Shown: piece by piece, positions 21,585 through 31,526 of the stretch
Layout: the number at the start of each line of letters is the position of its first letter
Numbering within the stretch: the stretch's first letter is position 1
Program-made: the position numbers and the translations under genes
NCBI GenBank assembly: GCA_035578905.1
Contig: JAQJVL010000288.1
Location: 1,054,001-1,118,000, forward strand
Reading direction: 5' to 3'
Length of the DNA: 64,000 nt
DNA from: Stictocephala bisonia
Lineage: Eukaryota; Arthropoda; Insecta; Hemiptera; Membracidae
Notes under the pieces: generated by a model
What the model was told of the DNA's origin: nothing
Databases searched by the model: none
What the model saw: only the letters and a program-made list of their open reading frames with translations

Positions 21585-21689
21585 TTAAATAATTGTTTTT
21601 CAAAGACAAAGAATTTAGTTTATTTACTTTAGGTAATCAAACTCAATATTATGACTGGCAAAGTGGGCGGGTACAGCTAGTGAGATATA

Positions 21690-22700
21690 TAACTGATTGG
21701 AACAGTGTTGCAGTGAAAGACAATTCACGTACAATTTAGTAGGAAAATACGATAGTATGAATTAATACAAAAGAGTTCATTATAGAAACATACAAGTAGA
21801 GACACTCCCAAGTTGTTTCAGAGATACTACATAACTTTTTACATCCCTTCACTGCAAAATAAATCATCCAAGTATGACAGACCACCCTCCCACAGGACTT
21901 AGAGTACATAATTAATTTACTAAATTTAAGATTATTTTAACACAGTGTTAAAAAATAGGAAATTTGATGGGATTGATTCTTCTCATATCATTTTTATTTT
22001 CGTGTAGAATGTATATTATTTTAAGTTTAAGTTTAATATAATCTTATTTCAACATTCAAACATTATAAACATCAAACTATACGACTACATCTTGACATGC
22101 CCACCCACCCGTCATACATATTGACGTGCCTACCCAACCAACATACATCTTGATGTGCCAATCCACTATTTAAAATTAAAAACCCACCCATCAGCTTTAA
22201 GATTAATTAACTCTTGACATTATTTTATGTCACAAGTAACAAAAAGGGACTATATGATATAAGGTAAGTTAAGTTTCAAAGTAAAAGTTTAATTATTATT
22301 GTTAGGGGACACCACTACGTGCTTTGTGTACCAACAGCCCTACTCTTACACCTACTCTTACTGTAATGTATGTATGAATAAAGAATTATTGACTATTGAC
22401 ACTACCAATAACCACCGTATGAGCGGGTGGGTCAATATCACCATACGCCATATCCCATGGGCTTACGTGTGGGTGAATAAGTCAATGTAACCATAGCTGT
22501 ACAACGGTATTGACCCACCCACTTGCTCTAAAATGTCCTATATTACTGACCTACCTGACCAGTAACCACTCACACAGACATCACCAAACATTAATAAACG
22601 CATGGTGGCTCTGAGCTTGGTATTCTATCTTTTTTGATTTATTGAAATACAAATTCCTATATTTTATCATAGGAGATTTTAGTTTTTAAAATTATTTTAA
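21690..22700. repeat. Intronic spacer with short GGGTGGG / cccaccc repeats
   Basis: About 22085-22160 has three degenerate ~42-bp units with catcttgacatgcccaccc. About 22410-22530 has related words on both strands (gcgggtgggtcaat and attgacccacccac). They resemble the minisatellite at 56561-56850. No gene is seen. Confidence 0.45.
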
Positions 22701-22711
22701 TTAATTAACAG

Positions 22712-22848
22712 GAAACCTGTAAAGATTGAGTGGCGTTACACTGAAGAGGGTCAGAGAGTTCGAGTATCAGTACGGTCTGGTCGAATTATACCTATACCAG
22801 TTGAAGCCACAGAGACCATAGATTACAAAGAGAAACATCTTTATATAG
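22712..22848 (+). CDS. MRPL24: MRPL24 exon encoding the post-KOW region
   Basis: A 137-nt exon, phase 2 in and phase 1 out, bounded by ttaacag and GTATGT. It encodes [20 protein letters not shown] and [18 protein letters not shown]. The [15 protein letters not shown] and SGRIIP blocks are hallmarks of the mitochondrial form and absent from bacterial L24. It is too short to be conspicuous as an open frame and was found by following the splice phase. Confidence 0.92.
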
Positions 22849-23625
22849 GTATGTAATATGTTGATAAAGACCTAAAAAATAAATAAATATGATATTATTT
22901 TAATAATTGTTAACCATTTAGTTGGTTGATGTGCAATGTGTATAAGCAATTTCATTCACTAACAATGCTGTTGTAAGACTTCTTTAAAACAAAACACCCT
23001 TTTGTAGTAGTTCAAGAAAGGCATTCTGAGAGAGAAATAGTTTTTTAAAGGTTGAGAACCCACTCACTAGGACTTAATTTCAAAATGTGAGTACTGACAA
23101 GGACATAATGCATTTTCCCAACATAAATTTAAAAAAAGGTTTCTTATGAGGGGAAGTTTCCTCGTCCGTTCTCTATCACATATGAGGAATTCCTTGTACT
23201 AGAATCCATTTAAAATAGACAATTAAATCAAATTAAAGACGACACTTACCCAACATTTTAATGCATGGTTGTTATGGATTATAATTTCTCATTCATTATC
23301 TGTAAAAATAAATTATATTTTTGGGTTTGATAATATTGATATAAATTCTGCTTTTACCAGCCATCTTTCTTGATGCTAACATGAAAATTACATTTGGCAG
23401 CATAACAGAAATGAAATGAATTTGAATTTTGAATAATTTGTGAATTTAAACACATTTTAATTTAACTAAGAATCTATAGATCATGCTAAAAGACTGTTAT
23501 GGTCATAAAAATGGAAAGAAAATATATCAGCTGTTTATTCAGGAGATGATAACGATAAAAAAATCCTTAGCTAGACAATATTTTACTAGGCTGTCTAAAG
23601 TGTGAAAATTTTTCATATATATATA

Positions 23626-24612
23626 TAGTGATGTGGGCCGGGTAAATACCCAGTGGGAAGGTAAATATAAATCGGGTATTTACCCAGAGGTCGTTTAAAT
23701 ACCCAAAATGAGGGTATTTTCAGTTATTGAGCTTTTTATTACACTTTTTTAATTGTTGATGAAGTGTTGGACAAACAGGGACTGAAACACAGCTATTTGA
23801 TGCCTTAAATTGAAATCAGGAACAATATTCATCCTTCAAAACTAAACTAAAGGAAAATTGACGTGCGGGTATTTATATGTTTTGGCACTGTAACACCGTA
23901 ACCTTTCTGTATTGGTTCTTAAAGAGTGTTTTTCTTAAACTAAAGTAATATATTGAATAACATATTGTTGTTGTTTGGTTTTTAAAATTTTTAATACATA
24001 GGCCTACCAAGGTATTGAGAAGGCCGAGTTTCATTAGGGTACCGACCGGTACTGAAAATGAGCAACAAAGACATAGGAGGGAAAAGTAATTTTTCTGATG
24101 TAGGCCTACATTACTTTGAATTTCTTTAATAAATGATAAAAACTATTCTAAACAAAATTTGATTTTGATTTGACCCAAGTTGTACTTCTACTACTCAACT
24201 GATATTTTTCATTGTAAAACATAAACATTGTGTTGAAAACGGTATATTGCACCTTTAGTAGAACTTTGCCAATGCTCTAAATTAATTTCCACTAATTGTT
24301 ATCTCATTGTTTGCAAAAAGGCCTAGTTCAGTTGTAACTCTGAGTTTTCAGGTTATAAATATTGAATTGTATCTTCTTATCCAATTAGTCATAGTTAAAT
24401 TAAATTGTTATTAACTGTCTAATCTTATTATATTTCTAGAAAGTTAATATAGAATAGGCCTAGTTTGTATATTGGTACCTCTTTTAGGGTTCAACTTTCT
24501 GCGACACATGATTTTTAATGTAATATCAAAAATACCCAGGTATTTACCCAAATTGGGTATTTACCCAGGTATTTACCCCGATTTATAAGTACCTGGGTAT
24601 TTCACATCACTA
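23626..24612. mobile_element. Non-autonomous hAT-type element
   Basis: Terminal inverted repeats are TAGTGATGTG on the left and CACATCACTA on the right. TATATATA lies on both outer sides (23618-23625 and 24613-24620), fitting an 8-bp hAT duplication, although the TA-rich site weakens this. Inside both ends are repeated palindromes of the form GGGTATTTACCC. The 987-bp element has no transposase. Confidence 0.65.
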
Positions 24613-25547
24613 TATATATATGACCCACATGCTACGTTAGGAAATATTATCATTAGTAATGGTTCTTAAAATGAAGATTTTCATGAGATAATTAAAATTA
24701 TATATACTTTCAGTTTCATTACCGTCAACCCCAGCTCTATCTTAAAAAAATAAATATACTTAAATATGTATTCAAAAGTATATTTTCGATATTAACAGTC
24801 TTTCTCTCATCATCATCATACTTTAAATATTTTATTTCTATAATTCATAATCTAGTACCTCCAAGCTTTTCATCCTGGTGTTTCCTTCTTCCGTCTGTTT
24901 TTTCTTGAATCCTATCCTCTCTATTTACCTTAAACCTCTGCCTCTCATCTTGTTCTTGTATCGTTTCTTGATCTTCTTTTCTCATTCTTTTCCAACGTTG
25001 TCTTGGGTAACACTTTGCTCCTATTTATTTCACATTCTTTTATCCATTATTTACAGTAAGGATTGAACATCCAATTGGTGTCTACTACTGCACTTTTATC
25101 TCTTATGGTGATTTTCTCTATTCCCCTTGAAACCCTCATTTCCGTTATCTGTAATCTGCTTCATATTCATTTTCCCAAATCATACAATAACATTGGTTGA
25201 TAGTGTTTTGCAAAATCAATTTTCGTTTCTTTCTCTATACCTCATTTCCAATTTTGTTTCTTAACTATGTATATAATATATAAAAGATTGTTCATCTGAC
25301 TTCCTCATGATTATTTATTTTTGATCTCACAACATTCAATGTTCACGTAAGATTCTTCACTTGCTGTTTATCATTAAAATGAAATTGTTTGTAGTTATAG
25401 TTTACTATAGCATCACAAGATAGCTAATAATTGTGAATCTTGTGACTTGAATGACTCTTGATTTGATATGATATATAAATATCCTGTTTATATATCATAA
25501 ACAGGTAGGGACAGCGAGAGGGGGGGGGGAGGGAGAGAGACTCATAG

Positions 25548-25627
25548 CTTCCACTATTGCTGGGTGGGTGGCAGTGCAATAGTGACTGCCTAACTTCACT
25601 GCCACCTACTCAGCAATAGTGGAAGCT
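25548..25627. repeat. Inverted repeat inside a hammerhead-family repeat copy
   Basis: agcttccactattgctg at the left pairs with cagcaatagtggaagct at the right; the arms are about 30 bp and the loop about 20 bp. The right arm is the cagcaatagtgg block found in the copies at 34018, 37975 and 38127. Confidence 0.65.
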
Positions 25628-25640
25628 AAGTCAGTTTCTT

Positions 25641-25684
25641 GGAACCTGAAGAAAGTGTCAGTGGCACTGAAAATTTGTGCACAT
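25641..25684 (+). ncRNA. Hammerhead-like motif, CT-repeat family copy A
   Basis: The core CTGAAGA (25646-25652) is followed by an AGTGTC/GGCACT helix II and GAAA. Helix II differs from the other copies (AATGCC/GGCATT) by changes that keep pairing. Helix I is weak in this copy. Confidence 0.4.
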
Positions 25685-25705
25685 GTAATTCTTTTGTATT
25701 TAGTC

Positions 25706-25800
25706 TAGGGGTGTGCGAGTAGTGATTTTTGAGTTCGAGTCGAGTAGTTGGCATTTTTTTCGAGTATCGAGTATTTTCGAGCGAGTATTTACAAAAGGAT
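25706..25800 (+). mobile_element. Possible solo hAT end
   Basis: TAGGGGTGTGCGAGTAG followed by repeated cgagta words resembles the ends of some hAT elements. No partner end was found. Confidence 0.3.
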
Positions 25801-27117
25801 TTCCTGTTCACCCGACAACTGTTAAAGGAAGACACCATCCTAAGGTTATGTTAAGTTTTGCCAGATTCGTAAATATTATACATCTAAACTGAACATAATA
25901 ATTTTGATTTGTTGTTTGTAACTGTAACATTTGATAAATAAAACTTGTTACTTCCTGCCTTCCTACATTTTTATGTGGTATTGTTTTGTTTAACCTTTTT
26001 CCTTTTTTCAGAACTAATATTATGTAAGAAATTAAGAAAGTATATTATTAATTGAAACAACTTGGATTATAAAGATTTAATGTCTTCAATCAAATCACAG
26101 ATAAGATTTTTTATGCAAGCCAATTATGCTGTTTCACAGCCGGCCGATATGTTTATCTGGTGGTTCAGTTCAAAGTGTACCGCGAAAACGTAGTGAAGCT
26201 TGTTGGCAAAAGTTGCATCCAACCAAACTGATGCTAAAAATCAGGCATCATCGCCAAATGCGGTCATTTGCTTTGAGAATTGCCTCCTCTCAACAAAAAA
26301 TTTATTGTGTACAGTAATAACAAGGTTACAACTAACTGGAAATAAGCTCTGAATTATATAATCAAATTTCAAAATCTGGATGACAAAGACTGTAGTTCAA
26401 TCAATTGATAATAATAACTAAGCAGGTTTACTAAAAATAAATTTTAAAGTCGCTTAGGATGAATTAGTTTTTAAATTATAATTGGTAATGAAATGTGTGC
26501 AACTTGTAACTACTTCGATACATGAGGCTAATTTATATATGATACTAGAAGTTAATTTAGTATATGATTCCTGTATTTCTGATTTTGTCCTGTATGTTTT
26601 TATGAATATATTGTCAATATAGCCATTATTATTTTAATTATATTTAATGTGGTTAATTTCTATAGTGATTTCTTGTATTGTAAGTGTGAAAATGTCAGTG
26701 AACTTACATACACCTGTCTAAACAACATTGTTTAGACAGGTGTGGACTTAAGACATGCTTTATTGTTTCAAAAACATAAAATAGTATTGTTGAAAGAATA
26801 AGTTCAATAATTTGAGTAGACGTACATTTGAACAATTTATTCCAGGTTTATAAACATACTAACAGACAGCCCTAGCTTCGCTAGGAATGGTTCCCCATGC
26901 ATCTTACCCTTTCTTTTGTGGTTGTCTCTAAACCATCACATCATTGTTATTTTAATTATTACCATTCATAATTCATTAATCAATATAAAAGCTCAGCCTA
27001 CTGCCGTTCTCCTAGACAACAAAGTTTTATAGTCTAGAAAACCATATAAAACTACTTTTTACACGTAATTGTATATAGAAAAATATATAGAAAAAGTGTA
27101 ATCAATTGTAAACCCTT

Positions 27118-27404
27118 AGAGCCCTATTACACGAGGCAACTGCACTATTTTGAAATGGGCGATCGGTGGCCCACCACGCCGAGGTAGTTTTGTTTACGTC
27201 GTAAAGATGGCCTCGCATGAAGAACAGCTTTTACTCGCGTTACTTATTAAAAAGAGAAAACGTAGAGTGAAAACAATGTATGTACATCCATTTCTATCTT
27301 CCAGATTGGATAAAGGATTATACTACACTCTTTATGATGATTTGTGCGTGGATGAAAGTAAATTCTTGAACTATTTTCGTATGTCCAAGCCGTCTTTTGA
27401 TTAA
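27118..27404 (+). pseudogene. PIF/Harbinger transposase N-terminal fragment
   Basis: The element appears to start at GAGCCCTATTACACGAGG (27118), after a TTA that would be the target trinucleotide. An open frame beginning about 27207 encodes KRKRRVKTMYVHP and FLSSRLDKGLYYTLYDDL, ending in KFLNYFRMSKPSFD; this is the conserved N-terminus of HARBI1/PIF-type transposases (WVHP...FHTL...FFNYFRMS..SFD). The frame is cut by the LINE at 27405-28640. The same protein resumes directly after it with LIKTELTSEDTIMRRSIPP and EKFISDTE (about 28641-28730), matching the family order. Confidence 0.75.
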
Positions 27405-28640
27405 TTATTTGTTAATCAATAGACGGTATTTACCTTCTAGACTGTATTAGTGCTATTTACAAACAGAAGATAGTTGAATTGTTGAATTGAACTACACAAT
27501 CAATAATACATCCCATAAAGCAAGATCTACCTTACTCCCTATCACTAGAGGTGTCCCTCAGGGATCGATTTTGGGACCAGTGCTTTTTATTCTGCTAACG
27601 AATGACCTTCCAAGCTATCTTCTTGACTGGGCCCAAGCAATGCTATATGCAGATGACACAGCCCTTCTTATTGCACAAAAAGACTCAATCCCTTGAACTT
27701 AACTCTTTTATAGCCTTAAATATGACCAAACAATACTGCCAATATAATAATCTTGTTCTTAATGAGAGCAAAACACAGTAACTTATATGGAAAGGCCGAA
27801 GAGCCTGTGACTACTATGGCTTACCAGAAATAGCTCAAGATAACGAAGCAAAGTATCTCGGCATTATAGTGACAAGTTATCTTGTCACTATAATGCCTTG
27901 GCATAAGATGACAAGTTATCTTGGAATCCATACATTGACGATCTCTGTAGTAAGCTTAACTCCAGTATTTATTGTCTTAAAAGAGTAAAAAGTTCTTGTA
28001 ACCAAGATACTACCAGAACAGCTTACTTCTCTCTAGTTGAGTCCCGCTTGAGGTACGGATTATTAGCATGGGGCAACTCTTCAGCAAGAAACACTGAACG
28101 TGTTCTAGTTCTGCAAAAAAAGGCTATTAGAATATTAGCAGAACTGACTCCTCAAGAGTCATGCCGTCAGGCCTTTGAAGAACTTGGAATCCTGACAGTG
28201 GTCTCACTCTATATCTGCGAGGCCATCTGCTACACAATAGCTCAGAAACCTGCCCACCTAGGTAACAATCACAACTACTATACTAGAAACGCACATGACT
28301 ATGCTCTGCCAACTCACCACCTCACCCTGTCTGAAAAGAAACCTACCTACATGGGGAGAAAACTTTTCAACCAACTCCCAGGAGACCTAAAGAGACGTAG
28401 AGAAAAGAAACCTACCTACATGGGGAGAAAACTTTTCAACCAACTCCCAGGAGACCTAAAGAGACGTAGAGAAGACAAGAATTTCAAGACATCGCTCAAG
28501 ACCTGGTTGCTACAGAAATCGTTTTACACCCTAGAAGAATTTTTCAATACCTGACTATTTATGTTAACATTTCTGTACCATTTTATGACGCCATTACTGT
28601 ACTCAATGTTCATGTAAATAAAGAATTTTGATTTGATTTG
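27405..28640 (+). mobile_element. CR1/L2-type LINE, 5'-truncated, inserted in Harbinger
   Basis: It starts within the reverse transcriptase palm: GVPQGSILGPVLFILLTNDL (about 27550), then LYADDTALL (about 27647). Frameshifts follow, then an intact C-terminal stretch at 28048-28554 (RYGLLAWGNSS, VLQKKAIRILA, CRQAFEELGILTVVSLYI). The end is AATAAAG plus (GATTT)n. A taatta word occurs on both sides, consistent with a short target duplication. Two internal anomalies are a 17-bp-arm palindrome at 27860-27897 and an exact 69-bp tandem duplication at 28333-28470. Confidence 0.82.
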
Positions 28641-29240
28641 ATATAATTAAAACTGAATTGACTAGTGAAGATACGATTATGAGAAGAAGTATACCACCTA
28701 AAGAGAAGTTTATTAGTGACACTGAGGTAAGCTAATATAAATCCTCTATTTAAAAAAAAATATATCTTTACATATATATTTGTTGTATTTGTGAAGTACA
28801 TAAGCAAAAATTTAACGTAGTTTTTATGCAATTTAATGCAAAAATTAAAATAATTCAATTATTACTCCAGATAACAATTCATGTACTAAATTTAAAGAAG
28901 AACTATAAAATATAAAAAACAACATGAAACCAACATGAAAAACTTGTATTTTTTTTCTGAAAAAATTACCAAGTAAGATATTCACTCATTGGAGTGTCGC
29001 TGCTTTCAGAAACTGCAGATGATGTTGAAGCTGAAGAACTGGTTGTGTTGCTGCATGTGTTATGTGAAGTTGCTATTGGTTGACTGTACTGCTGCGACTG
29101 GATGTGTGCTGTTGGAAATGGATATGGGTGTAGTTGAAGTTGTGACTGTGACTGACCAGTTGAAAAGTGTTTTTTTTTTTTTTTTAAAGATTGCAAAAAG
29201 GAGAGCCAAACATACCCCCACCACAACAATCATTCACAGG
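28641..29240 (+). pseudogene. Harbinger middle region, rearranged
   Basis: After the resumed transposase peptide (to about 28730) comes GTAAGC, then AT-rich sequence. On the minus strand at 28966-29229 there is a frame rich in Gln and Ser (SQSQLQLHPY, SSSASTSSAVSES). It might be the tail of the element's MADF/Myb-like accessory protein, but this is weak. The catalytic DD region of the transposase is not found between 28740 and 29240. Confidence 0.4.
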
Positions 29241-30239
29241 ACTCAGTGAATCAATGCCTTTTGTTATTGTAGCAGACAAAGTGTTTGGACTATCTTCAAA
29301 TATAATTAAACCATATGGTAGAAAATGTGAATTTTAAAGAAGCATATCTTCAATTGCAGTTTGTGCAAAGCACGATGAAACATCGAGTGTGCATTTGGCA
29401 TACTAGCAAATAAATTGAGAATTTTCCACAGACCTTTGAATGTCGATATAAGTCTTTGTGAAGAAATAATCAAAGTTTGTTGTGTTTTGTACAACTATGT
29501 AAGGGAAAGAGATGGTTTCCGGATAGAGAACACATTAACAGTAGATGGACTGTTTGACATGGATCCAGTGATTGAGTTGCCGTCAAGGAAGGCAAGCAAG
29601 ATGAGAGATATGTTTGACATGGATCCAGTGATTGAGCTGCCGTCAAGGAAGGCAAGCAAGATGAGAGATATGTTTGACATGGATCCAGTGATTGAGTTGC
29701 CGTCAAGGAAGGCAAGCAAGATGAGAGATATGTTTGACATAGATCCAGTGATTGAGTTGCCGTCAAGGAAGGCAAACAAGATGAGAGATATGTTTGACAT
29801 GGGTCCAGTGATTGAGCTGCTGTCAAGGAAGGCGAACAAGATGAGAGATATGTTTGACATGGGTCCAGTGATTGAGCTGCCGTCAAGGAAGGCGAGCAAG
29901 ATGAGATATATGTTTGACATGGGTCCAGTGATTGAGCTGCCGTCGAAGGCAAGCAAGATGAGAGATATGTTTGACATGGGTCCAGTGATTGAGCTGCCGT
30001 CAAGGAAGGCGAGCAAGATGAGAGATATGTTTGACATGGGTCCAGTGATTGAGCTGCCGTCGAAGGCAAGCAAGATAAGAGATATGTTTGACATGGGTCC
30101 AGTGATTGAGCTGCCGTCAAGGAAGGCGAGCAAGATGAGAGATATGTTTGCTGATTATTTTTTAGCGAAGAAGGAGACGTTCCATGGCAAATGGATAGAA
30201 TATAGGATTAGTGTATTAATTGACTGTAGGGAAATCTAA
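29241..30239 (+). pseudogene. PIF/Harbinger transposase C-terminal part with in-frame 60-bp repeat array
   Basis: The family block PFVIVADKVFGLSSNIIKPY (about 29260) is followed, after frame changes, by IECAFGILANKLRIFHRPLN (about 29380-29440), which includes the catalytic Glu context. The long open part encodes CVLYNYVRERDGFR, then ten tandem repeats, then the normal C-terminus MFADYFLAKKETFHGKWIEY. An in-frame TGA before IECAFG and the missing middle show that the gene is dead. Of the known family signatures, the C-terminal MRDMFxxYF motif is what has been multiplied. Confidence 0.78.
29553..30146 (+). repeat. Coding minisatellite: ten 60/57-bp units
   Basis: Eight units of 60 bp and two of 57 bp encode FDMDPVIELPSRKASKMRDM and variants (D to G, S to N, loss of one Arg). 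All length changes are multiples of three. Units 1-4 share D/DP and units 5-10 share GP, so the array grew in at least two phases. Confidence 0.9.
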
Positions 30240-30541
30240 CTTGTTAATTTAATGTAATCAACCACATAATCTACTACAATAAATATACGTTACTATTTAA
30301 CTATAGTTAGATTTTTTTATTTATTAAAATATCTAATTTATCATCTAAATATCTACTCAGTAGAGAAAAAATATCTGAAATGTCATATATTACTAGAAAA
30401 CTAATCTACGGTACCAATATTGTGTTCCGTCTTCTCTTAAGCTTAAATCAAATGCTAACAGTAAAATTACTTACCTAACATATTTTTCTCTGCCGTAGGC
30501 TTTTCTTCAAAGTCAGAGGAAAATGTTATCGTACTATCACA

Positions 30542-30751
30542 CTATGCATTCAATTTAGTGGTTTTATTTGAGTACTCTTCTATGTTACAGTTACAAATAC
30601 AAGGATGATTTTCCACTTCGCATATCAAATCCTCAGTACTGATCTTTGAATCAATAAGTTTATTAATCTTGTCCCTCTTCAAGCTTGGTTTATCATTTCC
30701 TAAAATATTTTCCTTCTCTTCTAAATTTACATCAATTTGGTCGACATCCAT
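30542..30751 (-). pseudogene. MADF-domain protein N-terminal exon, likely Harbinger accessory gene
   Basis: ATG at 30749-30751 opens a frame beginning MDVDQIDVNLEEKENI. It leads into DLICEVENHPCICNCNIEEY, close to the start of a MADF (Myb/SANT-like) domain, in which this stretch usually reads LI.EV...P.IW....YSN. Harbinger elements carry such a second DNA-binding protein next to the transposase, often in opposite orientation, as here. The frame stops at 30542 within the domain and the key Trp is Cys, so it is probably degenerate. Confidence 0.55.
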
Positions 30752-30759
30752 TTTAATAA

Positions 30760-31293
30760 GATAAAATAAAATTACAAGATCGAAAGATTGAAATTTGACA
30801 TTTAAATAAACTAAAACATTACTGTTTATGTGTTAATTCCATAGCAAGGTACAGGTAAGCACCTAGTTTGAATTAAAAAGAACTATTTTCATACTTTTCA
30901 AACACATTGCATATACAATGAGGGCTTTTTAGGTTTGCGAAATGCAATATTTTACTACATAAAAGTAGTTAGAAACTACAAACCCTCATATAGAATTTAA
31001 TACAATCACTATATTTAAAGAAAATAATACATAAAATAATATCCTGCAGGCTGAAACACCAGTTTGCTGATTGTGTAAAACAGATTTATTTTTTTAATTT
31101 TATTAATTTGTAAATAAATTGGATCAGTAATATTTGATGTACTATGGCTTCTTTTAGTTTTCTAATTTTCTCCATCCCCTACAGTTAAATTTGTAGTACC
31201 TGATTTAGATAAAGTTTTGCTTGGATACTTTGAAGTTCATATGAAATATTTACAATTGTTAGTTTTATAAACAAACGTAAATTTTGTTTGTAG
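30760..31293. other. Intronic spacer; right end of Harbinger not found
   Basis: I searched for the complement of the left end (ending in ..TAATAGGGCTC) and did not see it. No gene is visible. Confidence 0.4.
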
Positions 31294-31430
31294 AATCTCC
31301 CAAAGACACTCGGGCTGAAGAAGTGTCAGCTGTCACTTTTAAGCCGGCCTTGGAGACGTTCGAGATGGACATTGCAAGACAAAATGGGATCGAAGATGAC
31401 AGAGTTCCAGCCAGGACATTTTGGTACTAA
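31294..31430 (+). CDS. MRPL24: MRPL24 terminal exon
   Basis: The exon enters in phase 1 after tttgtag, restoring a Glu codon, and runs 137 nt to TAA at 31428-31430. It encodes SPKDTRAEEVSAVTFKPALE and TFEMDIARQNGIEDDRVPAR, ending TFWY; the TFEMDI...MGIKE...WY pattern is the C-terminus of insect MRPL24. Together the four exons give 220 residues. I see no canonical AATAAA within the next 150 bases. Confidence 0.92.
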
Positions 31431-31526
31431 TCACATCGTAGTAGATAGTAAAGAATATTTAAATGTAAAAATAATTTGTATATAATTATAGTTGATAAAC
31501 ATTAATTGTGTTGTTTATTTCCCCCT

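Larger units (their letters stand above)
17860..21680 (+). mobile_element. Helitron-like element interrupted by piggyBac
   Basis: The left part begins with a TA repeat followed by aaaagccatttaccactc and, further on, aaaactatatgtccaattg, a layout common at Helitron 5' ends in insects. The right end at 21661-21680 is aagtgggcgggtacagctag, matching the Helitron 3' terminus ending in CTAG, followed by T as expected for insertion between A and T. The piggyBac at 18229-21584 splits it, leaving about 365 bp on the left and about 95 bp on the right. No Rep/helicase sequence is present, so it is non-autonomous. The left boundary is uncertain. Confidence 0.55.
17130..22711 (+). other. MRPL24 intron with nested Helitron and piggyBac
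   Basis: The intron starts with GTAAGT and ends in attaacag. It contains a Helitron-like element interrupted by a complete piggyBac. About 17160-17850 has no recognised element; a frame at 17441-17695 has no motif and is not called. Confidence 0.85.
22849..31293 (+). other. MRPL24 last intron (8.4 kb)
   Basis: Starts with GTATGT and ends in tttgtag. It contains a hAT MITE, a hammerhead-like repeat, a possible hAT end, and a Harbinger element broken by a LINE. About 22850-23620, 24625-25540 and 25810-27115 show no recognised gene or element apart from a short hairpin at 26710-26743. Confidence 0.85.

Noticed and set aside
26871..26885. CCTAGC-ttc-GCTAGG hairpin as a Helitron 3' end
   Set aside because: A hairpin alone, without a following CTRR terminus or partner 5' end, is not enough.
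29470..30133. Two minus-strand frames of more than 210 codons opposite the Harbinger repeat array
   Set aside because: They are complementary shadows of the 60-bp coding repeat on the + strand.
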